From Geodermatophilus siccatus (GTDB lineage: Bacteria; Actinomycetota; Actinomycetes; Mycobacteriales; Geodermatophilaceae), in NCBI RefSeq assembly GCF_900103785.1, contig NZ_FNHE01000003.1:496001-560000 (forward strand): a DNA stretch of 64,000 nucleotides, read 5' to 3'. How positions within the stretch are numbered: the first letter of the stretch is position 1; every line of letters starts with the position of its first letter. Below, one piece after another: positions 42,773 through 52,205 of the stretch. The position numbers and the translations under genes were made by a program. Under the pieces are notes generated by a model. The model saw only the letters and a list, made by a program, of their open reading frames with translations, was not told where the DNA came from and did no database searches.

Positions 42773-44188
42773 ATGACGGTGACCTCGGCCCGGACCCCGC
42801 GCCGTCCCCTGCGCGGGGTCCGGGCCGGGGCCCTCGGGCGGCGGGCGGCCGGCGCCGTCCTGCTGGCCGCCGTGGCCCTGCTGTCCTCCGCCGGCCCCAC
42901 CTGGGCACACGTGGTCCCCTCCACCGTGCTGCAGCTCGACGTGCACAGCGACCGGGTGGACGGCGACCTGCTGGTGCCGGCGACCGATCTGGCGGCCGCC
43001 AGCGGGCTGTCCCTCGTCGGTGCGGACGGCGCCAGCCTGCCCGTGGACGCGGACACCGCCGGCGCCGTGGTCGACTACCTGACCGACCACGTCGCGGTTA
43101 CCTCCGACGCCGGCGACTGGGATGTCCAGGTCACCGATGTCGCGGTCACCACGACCGAGCAGTACGGCACCGGGAGCTTCCCCGCGGTGACCGCCGACGT
43201 CGTCCTCACGCCGCCGGCCGGCGCCGACGTGCACCGCTTCGAGCTGGACTACGACGCCGTGGTGCACCAGGTCATCACCGCCGACGTCTACGTGGTGCTG
43301 CGCAGCGACGACACCGGCGCGGTCCCGGCCGGGAACCTGCCGGCCACCCTCGGCGCGGTGGCCGTGGACACGGTGACCGGCGCGATCCCCGCGCTGCAAG
43401 TGGACCTGACCGGCAACACGGCGAGCGGCACTCAGGCCGGATTCCGCGGCATGGTGGCCCTCGGGGTCTCCCACATCGCCGAGGGCACCGACCACCAGCT
43501 GTTCCTGCTCACCCTGCTGCTGCCCGCCCCGCTGCTGGCGGCGGCCGCCCGGTGGCAGGGGACCGTCCCGGTACGGCTGGCCATCCGGCGGATCACCGGC
43601 ACGACGCTGGCGTTCACCCTGGGGCACTCGGTCACCCTCGTCCTGGGTGCGCTGGGGCTCCCGGTGCCCGGCCGCGCCGTGGAGGCCGCGATCGCGGTGA
43701 GCATCCTGGTGGCCGCCGCGCACGCCGGCCGGCCGCTGTTCCCCGGCCGGGAGCCGTTGGTCGCCGGCCTGTTCGGTCTCGTCCACGGGCTCGCCTTCTC
43801 CGGCACCCTGGCCGAGCTCGACCTCTCCGGCGGTGAGCTGGCGCGCAGCCTGCTGGGGTTCAACGTCGGCATCGAGCTCGTGCAGCTGGCCGTCGTCGTC
43901 CTGGTGCTGCCGCCGCTGGTCGTGCTCGCCCGCACCCCGGTCTACCGGCGGTTGCGCGTGGCCGGGGCGGTGCTGACCGGGGTGGCCGCCACCGGGTGGC
44001 TGCTGGACCGGCTGGGTGTCGACACCCCGCTGGCCGCGGCGGCCGATGGGCTGGGACCGGCCTCGCCGTGGCTGCCCGGGCTGTTGTGGGTGGCTGCCGT
44101 GGTCGTGGTGGCGCGGGGGCGGACCGGGGCCGGTTCCTCCCCGGCGGCGACCGGGCAGGACGTGCCGCTGGTGGGTTCCGCCCGGTGA
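42773..44188 (+). CDS. HupE/UreJ-like membrane protein with large N-terminal outer domain
   Basis: 471 residues. Signal peptide (VLLAAVALLSSAGPTWAH), then an exported domain of about 190 residues, then seven or so membrane segments with the HupE/UreJ_2 motifs HIAEGTDHQLFLLTLLLPAP, TLGHSVTLVL, AAAHAGRPLFPGRE and FGLVHGLAFSGTL. The conserved His/Asp residues in membrane segments suggest metal (Ni, Co or Cu) handling, but this is not shown for this subtype. Directly behind the DUF3500 gene, so probably one unit with it. Confidence 0.83.
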   Translation: MTVTSARTPRRPLRGVRAGALGRRAAGAVLLAAVALLSSAGPTWAHVVPSTVLQLDVHSDRVDGDLLVPATDLAAASGLSLVGADGASLPVDADTAGAVVDYLTDHVAVTSDAGDWDVQVTDVAVTTTEQYGTGSFPAVTADVVLTPPAGADVHRFELDYDAVVHQVITADVYVVLRSDDTGAVPAGNLPATLGAVAVDTVTGAIPALQVDLTGNTASGTQAGFRGMVALGVSHIAEGTDHQLFLLTLLLPAPLLAAAARWQGTVPVRLAIRRITGTTLAFTLGHSVTLVLGALGLPVPGRAVEAAIAVSILVAAAHAGRPLFPGREPLVAGLFGLVHGLAFSGTLAELDLSGGELARSLLGFNVGIELVQLAVVVLVLPPLVVLARTPVYRRLRVAGAVLTGVAATGWLLDRLGVDTPLAAAADGLGPASPWLPGLLWVAAVVVVARGRTGAGSSPAATGQDVPLVGSAR

Positions 44189-44228
44189 CACCGCACGGCG
44201 GGCGCGGTGCGCCCGTAGCGTGCCGGTC

Positions 44229-45431
44229 GTGGGTGCAGCTCCGGCAGGACGGCCGCCGTCGCGGGCGTCCCTGCGGTTCGGCGTGACCGTGGCCGCAGCC
44301 ACGCTGCTGGCCGCGGTGGTCCCGGGCGGGGAGCCACCCGGGCCGAGCGACGGCCGGCACTGGACCGTGCTCGTCGGGGCCCTGGTCGCCGGCGCGGCGC
44401 TCGTGCTGCTGCACCGCCGGCCGGTGCCGGCGGTGCTGGTCTGCCTGGCGGTCTGCACCGGTGTTCAGCTTCTCGTCGGCGGGCCCACCGGGCTCGTCGT
44501 GCTCGTGCTGCTCGCTCTCCTCCTGGTCGCCCTCCGGCGGCCGCTGCGCGTGGCGCTCACGCTGCTGGTGGTCTGCTGCCTGGTCTACCTGGCCACCGAC
44601 CTCGCCACGGGCGGCTGGGACAGCCGGGTGCTCGCCCCGCTGGCCCTCATGGCGGCCTGCACCGCCGCCGGTGTCGCCGTGGCCGGGCAGCAGGCCCTGG
44701 TGCACGCGGCCACCGAACGGGCTGCCGCCGCCGAGCGGACGCGGCAGGACGAGGCCGACCGGCAGGTCGCCGACGAGCGGCTGCGGATCGCCCGCGAGCT
44801 GCACGACGTCGTCGCCCACCACGTCGCGGTGATGGGGGTGCAGGCCGGAGCGGCCGAGCAGCTGCTGGACACCGACCGCGACCAGGTCCGGCTCGCGCTC
44901 GCCCAGGTGCGCGCCTCGGGGCGGACGGCGCTGGCCGAACTGGGCGCGGTCGTCGGCCTGCTGCGCACGCGCTCGGCAGCGACGGACGACGACGAGACCC
45001 ACGACGACGACCTGCGGCCGGCCGCGGCCGGGCTGGCGCGGTTGCCGGAACTGCTGGCTTCGGTCCGGGCCGCCGGCCTGCGGCTGACCGTGATCCCGCA
45101 GCCCGAGCTCCCGGCGGCGACCGGCCTGGACGAGGTGGCCGACATCGCCGCCTACCGCATCGTGCAGGAGTCGCTCACCAACGCGCTGCGCCACGGGACG
45201 GGGGACGCCGAGCTCACGCTCGAGGCCCACTCGGGCGCGGTCGTGATCACCGTGATCAGTCCGTTGGCGACCGGCGATCGGGCGGTCGCCCGGCAGGGGA
45301 GCGGGCACGGGCTGCTGGGCATGCGGGAGCGGGCCGCCCTGGTGGGTGCCGAGCTCCGCGCCGGACCCACCGGGTACGGGTGTTTCGCGGTGCGCGTCCG
45401 CATCCCGGCCCGCCGGCCGGCCCGCGCATGA
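44229..45431 (+). CDS. Sensor histidine kinase, DesK/NarX-type
   Basis: 400 residues. About five membrane segments in the first 165 residues (e.g. WTVLVGALVAGAALVLL, GLVVLVLLALLLVAL) with no large outside domain, then the HisKA_3 dimerisation helix with RELHDVVAHHVAVM, and an HATPase domain with ESLTNALRHG (N box) and GHGLLGMRERAALVGA. It phosphorylates the response regulator encoded next. GTG start; overlap ATGA with the regulator. The signal is not known; position suggests a link with the DUF3500/HupE unit upstream. Confidence 0.9.
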   Translation: MGAAPAGRPPSRASLRFGVTVAAATLLAAVVPGGEPPGPSDGRHWTVLVGALVAGAALVLLHRRPVPAVLVCLAVCTGVQLLVGGPTGLVVLVLLALLLVALRRPLRVALTLLVVCCLVYLATDLATGGWDSRVLAPLALMAACTAAGVAVAGQQALVHAATERAAAAERTRQDEADRQVADERLRIARELHDVVAHHVAVMGVQAGAAEQLLDTDRDQVRLALAQVRASGRTALAELGAVVGLLRTRSAATDDDETHDDDLRPAAAGLARLPELLASVRAAGLRLTVIPQPELPAATGLDEVADIAAYRIVQESLTNALRHGTGDAELTLEAHSGAVVITVISPLATGDRAVARQGSGHGLLGMRERAALVGAELRAGPTGYGCFAVRVRIPARRPARA

Positions 45432-46147
45432 CCACGCCCATCCGGGTGCTCCTGGCCGACGACCAGCCGCTGATCCGGTCCGGGGTGGCGGCCATGCTCG
45501 GCAGCGCCCCGGACATCGTGGTCGTCGCCCAGGCCGGCGACGGCAGCGAGGCCATCCGGCTGGCCCAGCTGCACCGGCCCGACGTGGTCCTCATGGACCT
45601 GCGGATGCCGGTCCTCGACGGCATCGCCGCCACCCGTGCCATCACCGCGCAGCCCGCGCTGGCCGGCGTGCGGATCGTCGTCCTGACCACCTTCGACAGC
45701 GACCGCAACGTGCTGCTCGCGTTGCGGGCGGGGGCCAGCGGGTTCGTCGGCAAGGGCGCCGAGCCGGCCGACCTGATCAAGGCCGTCCGGGTCGTCGCCA
45801 CCGGGGACGCCCTGCTCTCCCCGCGGGCGACTCGGGCCCTCGTCGAGGACTACGTGCTGGGTGGCGCGGAACCCGGGCCCGCCGACGACGACGAGGCCGA
45901 CGCCCGCGCGGCGTTCAGGCAGCTGACCGAGCGGGAGCTGGAGCTCGTGACCTGGGTCGCGCTCGGGTCGAGCAACGCCGAGATCGCCGCGGCCCTGGTG
46001 CTGTCTCCCCTGACGGTCAAGACCCACGTCAACAGAGCGATGGCGAAGGTCGGGGCCCGGGATCGGGCGCAGCTGGTCGTCCTCGCCTACCGCACCGGGC
46101 TGGTCCACCCACGGATGCGGCGACCGGGACCGCCTGGCCCAGCATGA
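45428..46147 (+). CDS. NarL/LuxR-type response regulator
   Basis: 239 residues. Receiver domain with DD (VLLADDQPL), phosphoacceptor D in VVLMDLRMP, and K in VGKGAEP; C-terminal LuxR helix-turn-helix (LTERELELVTWVALGSSNAE, LSPLTVKTHVNRAMAKVGAR). It overlaps the kinase stop codon as ATGA, so the two form a two-component system. The unstructured acidic linker (DDDEADARAA) between the domains is normal. Confidence 0.92.
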   Translation: MTTPIRVLLADDQPLIRSGVAAMLGSAPDIVVVAQAGDGSEAIRLAQLHRPDVVLMDLRMPVLDGIAATRAITAQPALAGVRIVVLTTFDSDRNVLLALRAGASGFVGKGAEPADLIKAVRVVATGDALLSPRATRALVEDYVLGGAEPGPADDDEADARAAFRQLTERELELVTWVALGSSNAEIAAALVLSPLTVKTHVNRAMAKVGARDRAQLVVLAYRTGLVHPRMRRPGPPGPA

Positions 46148-46527
46148 GAGCGCGGGGTCGGGCTCGCTCACGACACGGGGCCTGACCGCCGCACGCCCCG
46201 TCTGGTCCGCGACGACCCTGCCGCCCGCGTCCGCGCTGGCCACCGAACCGGGCGCAGCATGCCGCTGACCCGACCCGGCGGGGAAGGTGACCGATCAACG
46301 GCGCCCGACCGCGCGCAGCGGCGTCAGTCGAGGCGTGTACGCAGGCACCGCTCCAAGCGGGCACCGGCTGTGCGCGGAGACCACCCGGAGGGTGGCGACG
46401 ACCGCGCCGATAGGCGGCTACCGTCCCGCCGTGGCCTGCTGCGCAAGGAGCACGAGCCGGTGGCGGCCTGAACCGTCCCGGGTTCAGTGGAGGCTCTGGT
46501 GCGCCCCGGGTCCGGTGCACCCCTCCC
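46148..46527. other. No gene recognised
   Basis: About 380 bp behind the response regulator. Open frames lack coding character; no repeat or RNA gene seen. Confidence 0.5.
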
Positions 46528-46650
46528 TCACTGGTCAGCCGACTTCTGACGTCGATGGCGGTGGACGTCGCCGGTGACGGCGATCGACGCGTGGCCGAGG
46601 ATCTCCGACACCACCCTGGGCGAGACGCCGTGGGCACCTGCGTCCCCACG
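46528..46650 (-). pseudogene. C-terminal remnant of a tyrosine integrase
   Basis: The frame reads AGAHGVSPRVVSEILGHASI then AVTGDVHRHRRQKSADQ and a stop. This equals the end of tyrosine recombinases (gvhpkvvqerLGHssi..T.dvYgH), but the catalytic Tyr position reads His. Only about 37 codons are left. It marks a second, older integration event in the window. Confidence 0.6.
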
Positions 46651-46845
46651 ACGGTCCCTGCAGACACACAGCTCCGGTCAAGCCGCGCCTCAGGTCGCCG
46701 GACGAGCATGCAGCACGTACGGACCTCGACACCTCCCTCGCGGCGTCGGCCAGTTCGGCTGTCACGCCTCCCTGGCCGGCCCGCGCCGGACCCTTGGCGC
46801 ACCCGAGGCCGTCGTCCGGTACCCATCGACCACATCGAGGAGCGC

Positions 46846-47951
46846 ATGGACACGATGACCAGACGGACCTTTCTGCGAGCCGCCTCCGCCACACAGGCGG
46901 CGACGACTCGACCGCGGTCGGGCCAGGGCCCGGGACGGCGGCAGCGGTGACCTCGACCGGATCGACGGCGCCCGGCTACACGAAGCACAGCGACCTGGCC
47001 TATGCCGCCGGGGTGGGTCGCGCGCACCTGTTGGACCTCTACGTCCCGACCGGTGTGCGAGGTCCCTTCCCGGTGGTGATCGTGCAGTTGGGGTCGGCCT
47101 TCATGAGCGACGACACCAAGTCCGGCAGGCCTGCGGGCGGACCGCCACCGGGGGTCCTGCCGCCGCTGCCCGGTGGGTCCGCGGACGCGCCCACAGGCCT
47201 GGGCGGCATGACCACCGCGCAGGTGCTCGCCCAGCGGTGGGGCCCGCGGGGGTACGCGACCGTCGGGCTCAACGTGCGCAGCAGCAGCCAGGCGAAGTTC
47301 CCCGCCCAGGTCCACGACGTCAAAGCGGCGATCCGCTACCTGCGAGCCTCCGCCCCGCAGTTCGACCTGGACGTCGACCGGTTCGCCGCGATGGGGACCA
47401 GCAGCGGCGCGTGGACTGCGCTCATGGCCGGCACGACCGCGGGGGTGCCGGAGCTCGAGGGAGACCTGGGCAACGCCGATCAGCGCAGCGACGTCCAGGC
47501 GGTCATCGACCTGTTCGGCCCGACCGACTTCCTGCAGATGGACGCGCACCGGCTGCCCGACGGCCAGCTGCACGACCCGGAGACCTCCCCGGAGTCGCAG
47601 CTGCTGGGCTTCGCCATCCAGACGAACCCGGCGGCGGTGCAGCGGGCGAACCCCGCCGCCTACGTGAGCAGGGAGAGCCCGCCGGTGTACATCGCGCACG
47701 GGCTGGCCGACCCGATCGTGCCGCACCACCAGTCCCAGCTGCTGTTCACCGCGTACGAGGCGGCGCGGGCCACCGCCAGTCTCACCCTGGTGCCCGAGGC
47801 CACCCACACCGACAGCTACCTCGACTCGGCTGACGACTCGGCGGGTCGGACGGTGCAGCACACCCGTGGCGGCCGGACCAGCACGGGCTCGGAACCCGCT
47901 CCCACGTACGACGCCCTGCTGGCGTTCCTCGACGAGCACCTGAGGCGGTGA
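46846..47951 (+). CDS. Secreted alpha/beta hydrolase with apparent frameshift in the Tat signal
   Basis: The body (about 46912-47951) has a hydrolase fold: FPVVIVQLGSAFMSDDT, nucleophile elbow GTSSGAW, then PVYIAHGLADPIVPHHQSQL and THTDSY for the late Asp and His. A start with AGGAG at 46846 gives MDTMTRRTFLRAASATQAAT, a twin-arginine signal, but in a different frame from the body. Joining them needs one shift between about 46880 and 46925. Either a sequencing error, a slippage or a real mutation is possible; without the signal the body would lack a good start. The true substrate is unknown. Confidence 0.6.
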
Positions 47952-47999
47952 CCGCCGGGCGGCGCCGACCCGCCGCCGCGGCCCGCAGCGGCGCCGTCC

Positions 48000-48210
48000 T
48001 CACTCGCCGGTGCCGGTGCCGTAGTCAAGCAGCTCGTCACGCTAGGTCGCGTGGTGGTCCATGCCGGACGCGCTGGGGTTGCCGGTGCTGACCCACTCCA
48101 TCCACGGCCGCGGGCCGGCGATGCGCATGTAGGCGGCCGCATCCCGGTCGATGGAGCCCGACCAGCCGGTCGGGCGGGTGCAGCGCCCGCTGACCGGGAG
48201 CTTGCCGGGT
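48000..48210 (-). pseudogene. Remnant of a second DUF3500 gene
   Basis: Reads TGWSGSIDRDAAAYMRIAGP, then RPWMEWVSTGNPSASGMDHH, then after an in-frame stop RDELLDYG. This corresponds to the C-terminal block of DUF3500 (yvRIDGPsvWIEfs ... HpHsvwRD...DYG) seen intact at 41578-42771. The N-terminal part is missing. Confidence 0.65.
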
Positions 48211-48300
48211 GCGCGGTCGCCACCGGGCCTGTTGCTCGACCGGCTCCCCGGCGACCTCCTGGACCGGCGGTCGGCAGGCGGGGCAGGGAGTCGGCCGCCT

Positions 48301-49233
48301 TCAGCGCCGGGGGTCGCCGGTCGGCCCGGCGCGACCCGGCGACTCACCGCCGGTGCCGAGGACGACGGCGAGGAAGGCACGGGCACTGGGCGTCGAGGGC
48401 GCCGGGGCTCGGTGCACGAGCCCGATCGGGTGCCGTGCCGTCGGGTCGTCGAGCCGGAGCACCGCGACCCGGGCGGCGGCCCGCGCCGTGGACGCCGGGA
48501 CCAGGCCCGCGCCGAGGCCCAGGCCGGCGTAGCGGGCGACGGCGTCGGGCGTACCCAGCTCGAACGCCACGGTGCGTTCCACTGCGGCCCGGTCGAAGGC
48601 CGCGTCGGCCTGCAGGCGCAGCCCGGACTCGCGCCGCATCTCGATGAAGGGGCCGGTCGCGGCGAGCTCGTCGAGTGCCACGCCGTCGCGCCCGGCGAGG
48701 GGGTGGGTGGGCGCGACGACGGCGACCAGCGGTTCGTCGGCGAGGAGGTGGTGGACGAGGCCGGGCGGGAGCTGCTCGGCGTAGAGGCCGACGAACGCCA
48801 GGTCCAGGTCCCCGGTGCGGACCGCTTCGGCCATGTGCCGGCTCCCGGTGTCGTGCACGGCGATCTCCACCGCGGGGTGCCGTTGGTGGAACGCGAGCAG
48901 GGCCCGGTCGAAGCGGGGCAACCGCATCGCGGCCGTCCCGATGACCCCCAGCCGCAGTCGCCCGGTGACCACGCCGGAGAAGCCGGCGAGCTCGGCCCGG
49001 GCCACCTCGGCACCACGCAGGAGCTCCCGGGCGTGGGGGAGGAGCAGCTCGCCGGCAGGAGCCACCCGCACCGACCGGCTGGTGCGGTGGAACAGCGTCA
49101 CCCCCAGCTCCCGCTCCAGCCGGGCCACCTGCGCGCTGAGGGCGGACTGGACGACGTGGCACCGGGCGGCGGCCCGGGTGAAGCTGCGTTCCTCGGCCAC
49201 CGCCACGACGTACTCGAGCTGCCGCAGATCCAT
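48301..49233 (-). CDS. LysR-family transcriptional regulator, probable controller of the aromatic cluster
   Basis: 310 residues, normal for the family. N-terminal winged helix (LRQLEYVVAVAEERSFTRAA, CHVVQSALSAQVARLERELG) and a periplasmic-binding-like effector domain (GRLRLGVIGTAAMRL..., IAVHDTGSRHMAEAV). The ATG at 49233 has GGAG six bases upstream. It is divergent from the MFS transporter and catabolic genes, the classical layout in which a LysR protein activates the opposite operon in response to a pathway intermediate. Longer N-terminal starts in the frame are not family-like. Confidence 0.92.
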   Translation of the reverse strand: MDLRQLEYVVAVAEERSFTRAAARCHVVQSALSAQVARLERELGVTLFHRTSRSVRVAPAGELLLPHARELLRGAEVARAELAGFSGVVTGRLRLGVIGTAAMRLPRFDRALLAFHQRHPAVEIAVHDTGSRHMAEAVRTGDLDLAFVGLYAEQLPPGLVHHLLADEPLVAVVAPTHPLAGRDGVALDELAATGPFIEMRRESGLRLQADAAFDRAAVERTVAFELGTPDAVARYAGLGLGAGLVPASTARAAARVAVLRLDDPTARHPIGLVHRAPAPSTPSARAFLAVVLGTGGESPGRAGPTGDPRR

Positions 49234-49521
49234 CACCGTCTCCGATCGTTCGGGCCACATCATGGCGTTGGACTCTGTGACGGCGGTCTCGGATCCTCGT
49301 AGGTGCAAGGACGCCCGCCGGGGCCGGTACACCCCCCGGGGCCCGGGCGTGGCTCACCCCGACCGCATCCGCCGTCGGGCTCGTCGTCGGCCGGCCGCTG
49401 CAGGGCCACTGGCGAACGGACTCATGGCGGGGACCCGTGGACGGTCCCCGCCGGCCCCCTTCGTGCACTCCGCGCGGGACCGCACTGCCTGGATCCGGCG
49501 CGCCACCCTGAGGAGCTCTGC
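49234..49521. promoter_or_regulatory. Divergent promoter region of LysR and catabolic operon
   Basis: 288 bp between the two start codons. By layout it should contain the LysR binding sites and both promoters; I could not fix a T-N11-A box with confidence. Confidence 0.5.
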
Positions 49522-50904
49522 ATGACCACAGCGATCACGAAGACCGCCGAGCAGGACACCCGACGGCGCCGGACGGTGGCCTGGGTCGCCGGCCTCGGCT
49601 TCCTCGGTCTGGTCTTCGACGGCTACGACCTCGTCGTCTACGGCACCGTCCTGCCCATCTTCCTGGACGACCCCACGCAGATCGGTCCGGTCACACCGGC
49701 CGTGGGCGGGGCCCTGGGCAGCTACGCCCTCGTCGGTGTGCTCGTCGGCGCGCTGCTGGCCGGCACCGTGTCCGACGTCCTCGGCCGGCGCAAGCTCATG
49801 CTCCTGGCCTACGGGTGGTTCGCCGTCGGGATGGGCGTCACCGCGTTCAGCCAGTCCACCACCGTGTTCGGGCTGATGCGGTTCCTCACCGGCCTCGGCA
49901 TCGGCTGCCTGCTGGCCACCACCGCCGCGCTCGTCTCCGAGTACGCCCCGCCGGGCAAGAAGAACCTCTACAACGCGCTCACGTACTCGGGCATCGCGGT
50001 GGGGAGCACGCTGTCCGCGCTGCTCGCCATCTTCCTGCTCCCCGCGATCGGCTGGCGGGGCATGTTCTTCATCGGCGCGCTCCCCCTGGTCACGCTGCTC
50101 CCGCTGGCGGTCGTCAAGCTGCCGGAGTCGTCGGTGTGGCTGCAGGCCCGCGGCCGCCTCGAGGAGGCCCGTGCCCTCGCCGAGCGGACCGGCGTGCCGC
50201 TCTCGGAGGCACCGGCGGTGGCCGCGACGTCCGACCGCCGCGAGCGGGTCGGCTTCGCCGGGCTCTTCAGCGGGGCCAACGCCCTGCCGGCCATCCTGCT
50301 CGGGTTCATGAGCGTGACCGGCCTGGTGCTCGTCTACGCACTCAACACGTGGCTGCCCGAGCTGATGGGCCGCGCGGGCTTCACGACCAAGGGTTCGCTG
50401 GCGTTCCTGCTCGTGCTCAACGGCGCTGCGGTGGTCGGTCAGCTGATCGGCTCCCGGCTGGCCGACCGCTGGGGTCCCAAGCCCGTCGTCGCCGGCTTCT
50501 TCCTGCTGGGTGCGGTCGCCATCGCCCTGCTCACGCTGAGCCTGCCGCTGGGGTTCCTGCTGCTGTTCGTCGCGCTCGCCGGGGTCGGGACCAGCGGCAC
50601 GCAGACCCTGGTCTACGGCTTCGTGGCCAACTACTTCCGCACGAACGTCCGGGGCGCGGCGGTGGCGTGGTGCGCCGGGTTCGGCCGGCTCGGTGGGATC
50701 GGCGGCCCGCTGCTCGGCGGTCTGCTGGTCGGCGCCGGCCTCGCGCTGAACTCGATCTTCCTCATCCTGGCCGGCATCGCCCTGGCCGGCGTCGTCCTGA
50801 CCCTGCTGGTGCCGACCCGCCGGGCGCACGAGCTGCACCCCACCGTCGTCGAGCCGTCCGCGACGACGCCGGGTGTGGCGCAGGCCGCGCAGCTCGGCCG
50901 CTGA
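49522..50904 (+). CDS. MFS transporter of the aromatic acid:H+ symporter type
   Basis: 460 residues, twelve predicted membrane segments. Family marks: FDGYDLVVYGTVLP in segment 1, with the D-x-D-like acidic pair of aromatic-acid symporters, GTVSDVLGRRKLM between segments 2 and 3, and RLADRWGPKPV between 8 and 9. PcaK- and BenK-like proteins share these. It probably imports the substrate of the cluster. The ATG at 49522 follows GAGGAG; the frame is open upstream but not transporter-like. First gene of the run. Confidence 0.9.
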   Translation: MTTAITKTAEQDTRRRRTVAWVAGLGFLGLVFDGYDLVVYGTVLPIFLDDPTQIGPVTPAVGGALGSYALVGVLVGALLAGTVSDVLGRRKLMLLAYGWFAVGMGVTAFSQSTTVFGLMRFLTGLGIGCLLATTAALVSEYAPPGKKNLYNALTYSGIAVGSTLSALLAIFLLPAIGWRGMFFIGALPLVTLLPLAVVKLPESSVWLQARGRLEEARALAERTGVPLSEAPAVAATSDRRERVGFAGLFSGANALPAILLGFMSVTGLVLVYALNTWLPELMGRAGFTTKGSLAFLLVLNGAAVVGQLIGSRLADRWGPKPVVAGFFLLGAVAIALLTLSLPLGFLLLFVALAGVGTSGTQTLVYGFVANYFRTNVRGAAVAWCAGFGRLGGIGGPLLGGLLVGAGLALNSIFLILAGIALAGVVLTLLVPTRRAHELHPTVVEPSATTPGVAQAAQLGR

Positions 50905-50949
50905 CCCGGCCCGGTGTCCTGACCGCCCTCGGCCACCTGGAGGCCCACC

Positions 50950-51408
50950 GTGTACGACCGGATGCTGGTCGCCGTCGACGCGTCCCCCGACTCCCCGGAC
51001 GACTCGCTCGCGCGTACGACGCAGTTCGCGACGATGGCCGGGGCCTCGGTCCACCTGCTGCACGTCACCCGCGGGCACCTCGGCGCTCGTGACATCACGG
51101 CCGGCGCCGGGTTCGGGGTCGACCCGGTCGAGGACGACGTCGACGTCCGGGACCGGCAGGTCGTCCAGGACGCCGTCGATCGGCTGGCCTCGGCCGGCAT
51201 CGAGGTCCACGGCGAGCTCGTCGGGGCCACGGAGCACGACATCGCCGACGTCATCGTCCAGCGCGCCGAGGAACTGGCCGTCGACCTCATCGTCCTCGGC
51301 TACCAGCACCACCGGGGGTCGACCGTCGCCGAACACGTCATCCGGCGGCGGCCGCACTGCTCGATCCTGCTGGCCCGGCCGCCGGAGTCCCACCGGGGAC
51401 GCCGGTGA
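50950..51408 (+). CDS. Universal stress protein-family protein
   Basis: 152 residues. Usp fold: YDRMLVAVDASPDSPDDSLA at the start, VDLIVLGYQHHRG and CSILLARP at the end. The ATP-binding G-x2-G-x9-G(S/T) motif is partly present (LGYQHHRGSTVAEHVIRR..CSILL), with the first glycines altered, so nucleotide binding is uncertain. GTG start with GGAGG. It lies 45 bases behind the transporter. Usp genes often sit in catabolic operons; the role here is unknown. Confidence 0.83.
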   Translation: MYDRMLVAVDASPDSPDDSLARTTQFATMAGASVHLLHVTRGHLGARDITAGAGFGVDPVEDDVDVRDRQVVQDAVDRLASAGIEVHGELVGATEHDIADVIVQRAEELAVDLIVLGYQHHRGSTVAEHVIRRRPHCSILLARPPESHRGRR

Positions 51409-51500
51409 CCGGTGCCGACTCCCCGTCCACCCACGGGAGACCCCGTGTCCCCCGTCCCCGCATCCGCAGCGAGCGGACCCACCACCACCAAGGAGCACTC

Positions 51501-52205
51501 ATGAGGACCGTCGTCGTCACCGATCCGCCGCGCGCCGACGTCGGCGACGCCGAGACCCTCGGCACCTTCGGCGCCGCCACCGTGCACGAGGCCCTCGGCC
51601 GGGTCGGCTACCTCGGCCCGGAGTTCCGGCCGGCCTGGCCGGGGGCGCGCATGGGCGGCACGGCCGTCACGGTCCTGTGCTGGCCCGGCGACAACCTGAT
51701 GATCCACGTCGCGATCGAGCAGTGCCGACCCGGCGACGTCCTGGTGGTGGCCACCAACTCCCCGTCGACCGACGGGCTGTTCGGGGAGCTGTTCGCCACC
51801 GCCCTGGCCCACCGAGGGGTGCGCGGCGTCGTGCTCGGCTGCGGCGTGCGCGACGTGGCCGAGCTGCGCGAGATGGGCTTCCCGGCGTGGTCCCGGGTGG
51901 TCAGTGCGCAGGGGTCGGTCAAGGCGACCGCCGGCGCGGTCAACGTGCCGGTCGTCCTCGGCGGGCAGGTCGTCCACCCCGGCGACGTGGTGGTCGGCGA
52001 CGACGACGGGGTGACGGTCGTGCCGCGGGCCGACGTCCCCCGCGCGCTCACCGCCTCCCGGGCCCGGCTCGACAAGGAGGCGGTCAACCGCGCCGCCTTC
52101 CAGCGCGGCGAGCTGGGGCTCGACCGGTACGGGCTGCGCGACCGGCTGCCGGAGTTCGGCATCGAGTACGTGAAGTACGAGGAGTACGTCGAGGGCACGC
52201 CGTGA
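51501..52205 (+). CDS. ligK: 4-carboxy-4-hydroxy-2-oxoadipate (CHA) aldolase, LigK/GalC type
   Basis: 234 residues, RraA-fold class II pyruvate aldolase. Marks: FGAATVHEALGRVGYL, VLGCGVRDVAELREMGFPAW and VVHPGDVVVGDDDGVTVVP, with R and D of GVRD near the metal and pyruvate site, and the long C-terminal tail (DKEAVNRAAFQRGELGLDRY) of the HMG/CHA aldolases. It splits CHA into pyruvate and oxaloacetate, the last step of protocatechuate 4,5-cleavage and gallate pathways, and may also decarboxylate oxaloacetate. The ATG has AAGGAG upstream. Overlaps the next gene as GTGA. Confidence 0.88.
   Translation: MRTVVVTDPPRADVGDAETLGTFGAATVHEALGRVGYLGPEFRPAWPGARMGGTAVTVLCWPGDNLMIHVAIEQCRPGDVLVVATNSPSTDGLFGELFATALAHRGVRGVVLGCGVRDVAELREMGFPAWSRVVSAQGSVKATAGAVNVPVVLGGQVVHPGDVVVGDDDGVTVVPRADVPRALTASRARLDKEAVNRAAFQRGELGLDRYGLRDRLPEFGIEYVKYEEYVEGTP

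Noticed and set aside
49354..51498. 714-codon minus-strand frame
   Set aside because: Antisense to the MFS transporter and Usp genes; Gln/Glu/Arg-rich shadow without a domain.
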